Assembly (NCBI RefSeq): GCF_026341775.1
Contig: NZ_JAPEOB010000001.1
Location: forward strand, 3,906,001-3,970,000
Length of the DNA: 64,000 bases
Reading direction: 5' to 3'
From: Streptomyces sp. NBC_00654
Lineage (GTDB): Bacteria > Actinomycetota > Actinomycetes > Streptomycetales > Streptomycetaceae
The notes below the pieces were generated by a model. That model saw nothing but the letters and a program-made list of their open reading frames with translations, ran no database searches and was not told the DNA's origin. Shown one piece after another: positions 62,474-64,000 of the stretch; the first letter of the stretch is position 1, and each line of letters begins with the position of its first letter. The translations under genes were made by a program, and so were the position numbers.

Positions 62474-63612
62474 CGCTCGGTGCGCTTCCTCATCGTGGGG
62501 CCGGACAAGCCGACGAGTTCCTGGTAGATCCCGGCGACCGCCGCCGCGGTCCGCCGGACATCGAAGGCCGCCCGCGTGTGACGCTGGACGCTGCGGGACA
62601 GCGCGTCCCTCAGCGCCGGATCGGTGAGCAGGCCGGTGAGCGCCGCGGCGAGCGCCGCCGGGTCCTCCGGCGGCACGATGCAGTGCGCCTCGTCCCCGGG
62701 CGGGAGGCTCTCCCGGGCGCCGTTGACGTCGGACATCACGACGGGCCGGCCACAGGCCATGGCTTCCAGGGGAGCCAGCGCCATCCCCTCCCAGCGGGAG
62801 GGCAGGACGAGGACGTCCGCCGCGTGGATCCACGGCCGCACATCGTCGCTGGCCCCGGTGAACAGCACTCCGGCGGGGGCCGCGGCCAGCAGGCTGTCCC
62901 GGTCGGGTCCGTCGCCCACCAGGACCAGCCGGGCACCCTCGATCCGCATCCGCCGCCAGGCCCGCAACAGCACGTCCTGGCCCTTCTGCCGGCTCAGGCG
63001 GCCGATGCAGACGACCAGCGGGGCACCGGCCGCGACGCCGGTCAGCAGCGGGAGGGAGGCGCGGGCCGACCGGCGGTCCGCGGGGTCACCCGGGCGGAAA
63101 TGGCCCAGGTCGATCCCGTTGTGGATCACCGACCAGCGGGCGGTGATGCCCGCTTCTCGGCCGGTGCGGAGCTCGGATTCGCTGACGCACAGGATGTGGT
63201 CGGCCCAACGAGCCCCGAAGCGTTCCCACTTCAGTGCGAGATCCGCGGTGCGGCCGCCCACGGCCTCGAACGACCAGGCATGCGGCTGGAAGACGGTGGG
63301 CACCCGGCCGCGTACGGCGATACGGCCGGCCAGACCCGCCTTGGCGCTGTGCGCGTGGACCACGTCCGGGCGGCATTCCCGGACCAGCCGGCCCGCGGCG
63401 CCGACCTCTCCGGCCAGCCGGGGGCCGGGGGTGCGAACCGCGGGCCAGCTGTGGACCAGCGCGCCCGCCGCCGCTGCTTCGGCGGCCAGCGGTCCGGCGG
63501 GCGGACAGGCCACCACCGGCCGCAGACCGGCGCGGGCCTGCGCCCGGACGAGGTCGGTGACGACCCGGGCCACGCCACCGTCCACCGGCTGTACCAAATG
63601 AAGGACCGTCAA
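62470..63612 (-). CDS. glycosyltransferase family 4
   Basis: A 380-residue GT-B transferase. It begins TVLHLVQPVDGGVARVV, then VHAHSAKAGLAGRIAVRG, VVCIGRLSRQKGQDVLLRAW, LVLVGDGPDRDSLL and EGMALAPLEAMACGRPVV. First gene of the operon. Start: a TTG at 63612 aligns best with family N-termini and has GAAGAAAG nearby; a GTG at 63645 with AAGAGAG upstream is a real alternative that would add 11 residues. It adds a sugar to the lipid-linked intermediate made by the initiating transferase. Confidence 0.88.
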   Translation of the reverse strand: MTVLHLVQPVDGGVARVVTDLVRAQARAGLRPVVACPPAGPLAAEAAAAGALVHSWPAVRTPGPRLAGEVGAAGRLVRECRPDVVHAHSAKAGLAGRIAVRGRVPTVFQPHAWSFEAVGGRTADLALKWERFGARWADHILCVSESELRTGREAGITARWSVIHNGIDLGHFRPGDPADRRSARASLPLLTGVAAGAPLVVCIGRLSRQKGQDVLLRAWRRMRIEGARLVLVGDGPDRDSLLAAAPAGVLFTGASDDVRPWIHAADVLVLPSRWEGMALAPLEAMACGRPVVMSDVNGARESLPPGDEAHCIVPPEDPAALAAALTGLLTDPALRDALSRSVQRHTRAAFDVRRTAAAVAGIYQELVGLSGPTMRKRTER

Positions 63613-64000
63613 TTGTCTTTCTTCAGTGCAACGCTTTTGCAGCACGGCTGGCTCTCTTCTTACGTGCCACCGGAGTACGGGCTCGAAAAGCCCCGGCGGC
63701 AGGAGTTTCAGGCGACGGTGATCCGGCCGCCGAAGAGGTGGGCGGACGGACAGCCGAGTAGGAGAGACCGCATCCGTGAGGCCGTTCCGCGACTTCTTGG
63801 ATGTGACGTCCCGTGACGTCAACTTCGGAATCAATCCGGTGAGTAAAGACGAAGTGCACTTTGACAGACCGGAGGCCGAAAGACGTGCGTGACTCGCTCA
63901 CGCGTCCTCGCGGGGAACACCCGAATGGCAGCCCGTGGCCAGCGCTGTTCGGAGTGTGTTGAGCCTTTTGGAGTCAGTGTTCCCGGGGCTCCGCCGGGCG
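63613..64000. other. upstream region of the EPS operon
   Basis: No gene is recognisable up to the window edge. Open frames on the minus strand here have no family features. Two direct copies of GTGACGTC lie at 63803-63810 and 63813-63820, exactly one helical turn apart. TTGACG (63822-63817 on the minus strand) could be a -35. The promoter of the eight-gene operon must lie here, but no convincing -10 could be assigned. Confidence 0.5.

Noticed and set aside
63623..63901. 92-residue minus-strand open frame upstream of the EPS operon
   Set aside because: No ribosome site, mixed codon bias and no recognisable motif; it overlaps the expected promoter region.

Overview
The window is high-GC actinomycete chromosome, almost certainly from a Streptomyces. 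It carries a melC1-melC2 tyrosinase operon, a chaplin with a BldN-like promoter, a SpoIIE-type phosphatase with an anti-sigma-like ATPase domain, many twin-arginine leaders, GTG starts, ATGA-coupled genes and long perfect GC hairpins as terminators. I see no tRNA, rRNA, CRISPR array or insertion sequence.

Layout. 1-2.8 kb: a short coding remnant, a leaderless PadR regulator coupled to a HAAS-type membrane protein, and a MerR regulator. 2.9-11.1 kb: a catabolic island. A fused E1 alpha/beta 2-oxoacid (acetoin-type) dehydrogenase, its E2 and an MFS importer run leftward. A VOC protein, a FadR-type GntR regulator and two SDRs run rightward, and palindromic candidate operators lie between. 11.2-22.3 kb: a carbohydrate-utilisation island. 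It has a 2-hydroxyacid dehydrogenase, a three-gene sugar ABC importer without its own ATPase, a GH29 fucosidase-like enzyme, two PL6 lyases (alginate lyase/chondroitinase B type), a TIM-barrel sugar isomerase-like protein and an SGNH esterase. A LacI-type palindrome sits on the predicted transcription start. 22.3-26.0 kb: a TetR/quinone-oxidoreductase pair sharing one operator, a secreted Nep1-like (NPP1) protein, and a PPOx-fold protein.

26.5-40.8 kb: a secreted-protein cassette. Two tandem FG-GAP proteins of identical length lead into a two-LamG protein, followed by a 2298-residue RHS protein. The RHS protein ends in a HINT autoprotease-like domain and a HYD1-like ADP-ribosyltransferase tip. 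A small overlapping gene behind it is the natural candidate immunity gene. This polymorphic-toxin cassette is the strongest candidate for an incompletely described system in the window.

41-46.4 kb: an amine/amino-acid catabolic island (Lrp regulator, DAO-type oxidase, aldehyde dehydrogenase, divergent APC permease). 46.4-50.3 kb: a frameshifted remnant of an MmyB-type regulator, a PAS-GAF-SpoIIE-ATPase phosphatase and a GH26-like secreted hydrolase. 50.5-53.8 kb: a P450 divergent from melC1-melC2, then a chaplin. 54.1-63.6 kb: eight tightly coupled leftward genes for an exopolysaccharide (two glycosyltransferases, an initiating sugar transferase, an O-antigen-ligase-like protein, a MurJ/Wzx-like flippase, a deacetylase, a Wzz-like protein and a FemAB/GNAT-like protein).

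Functions come from motif and family recognition in the translations. Substrates are inferred unless stated otherwise.
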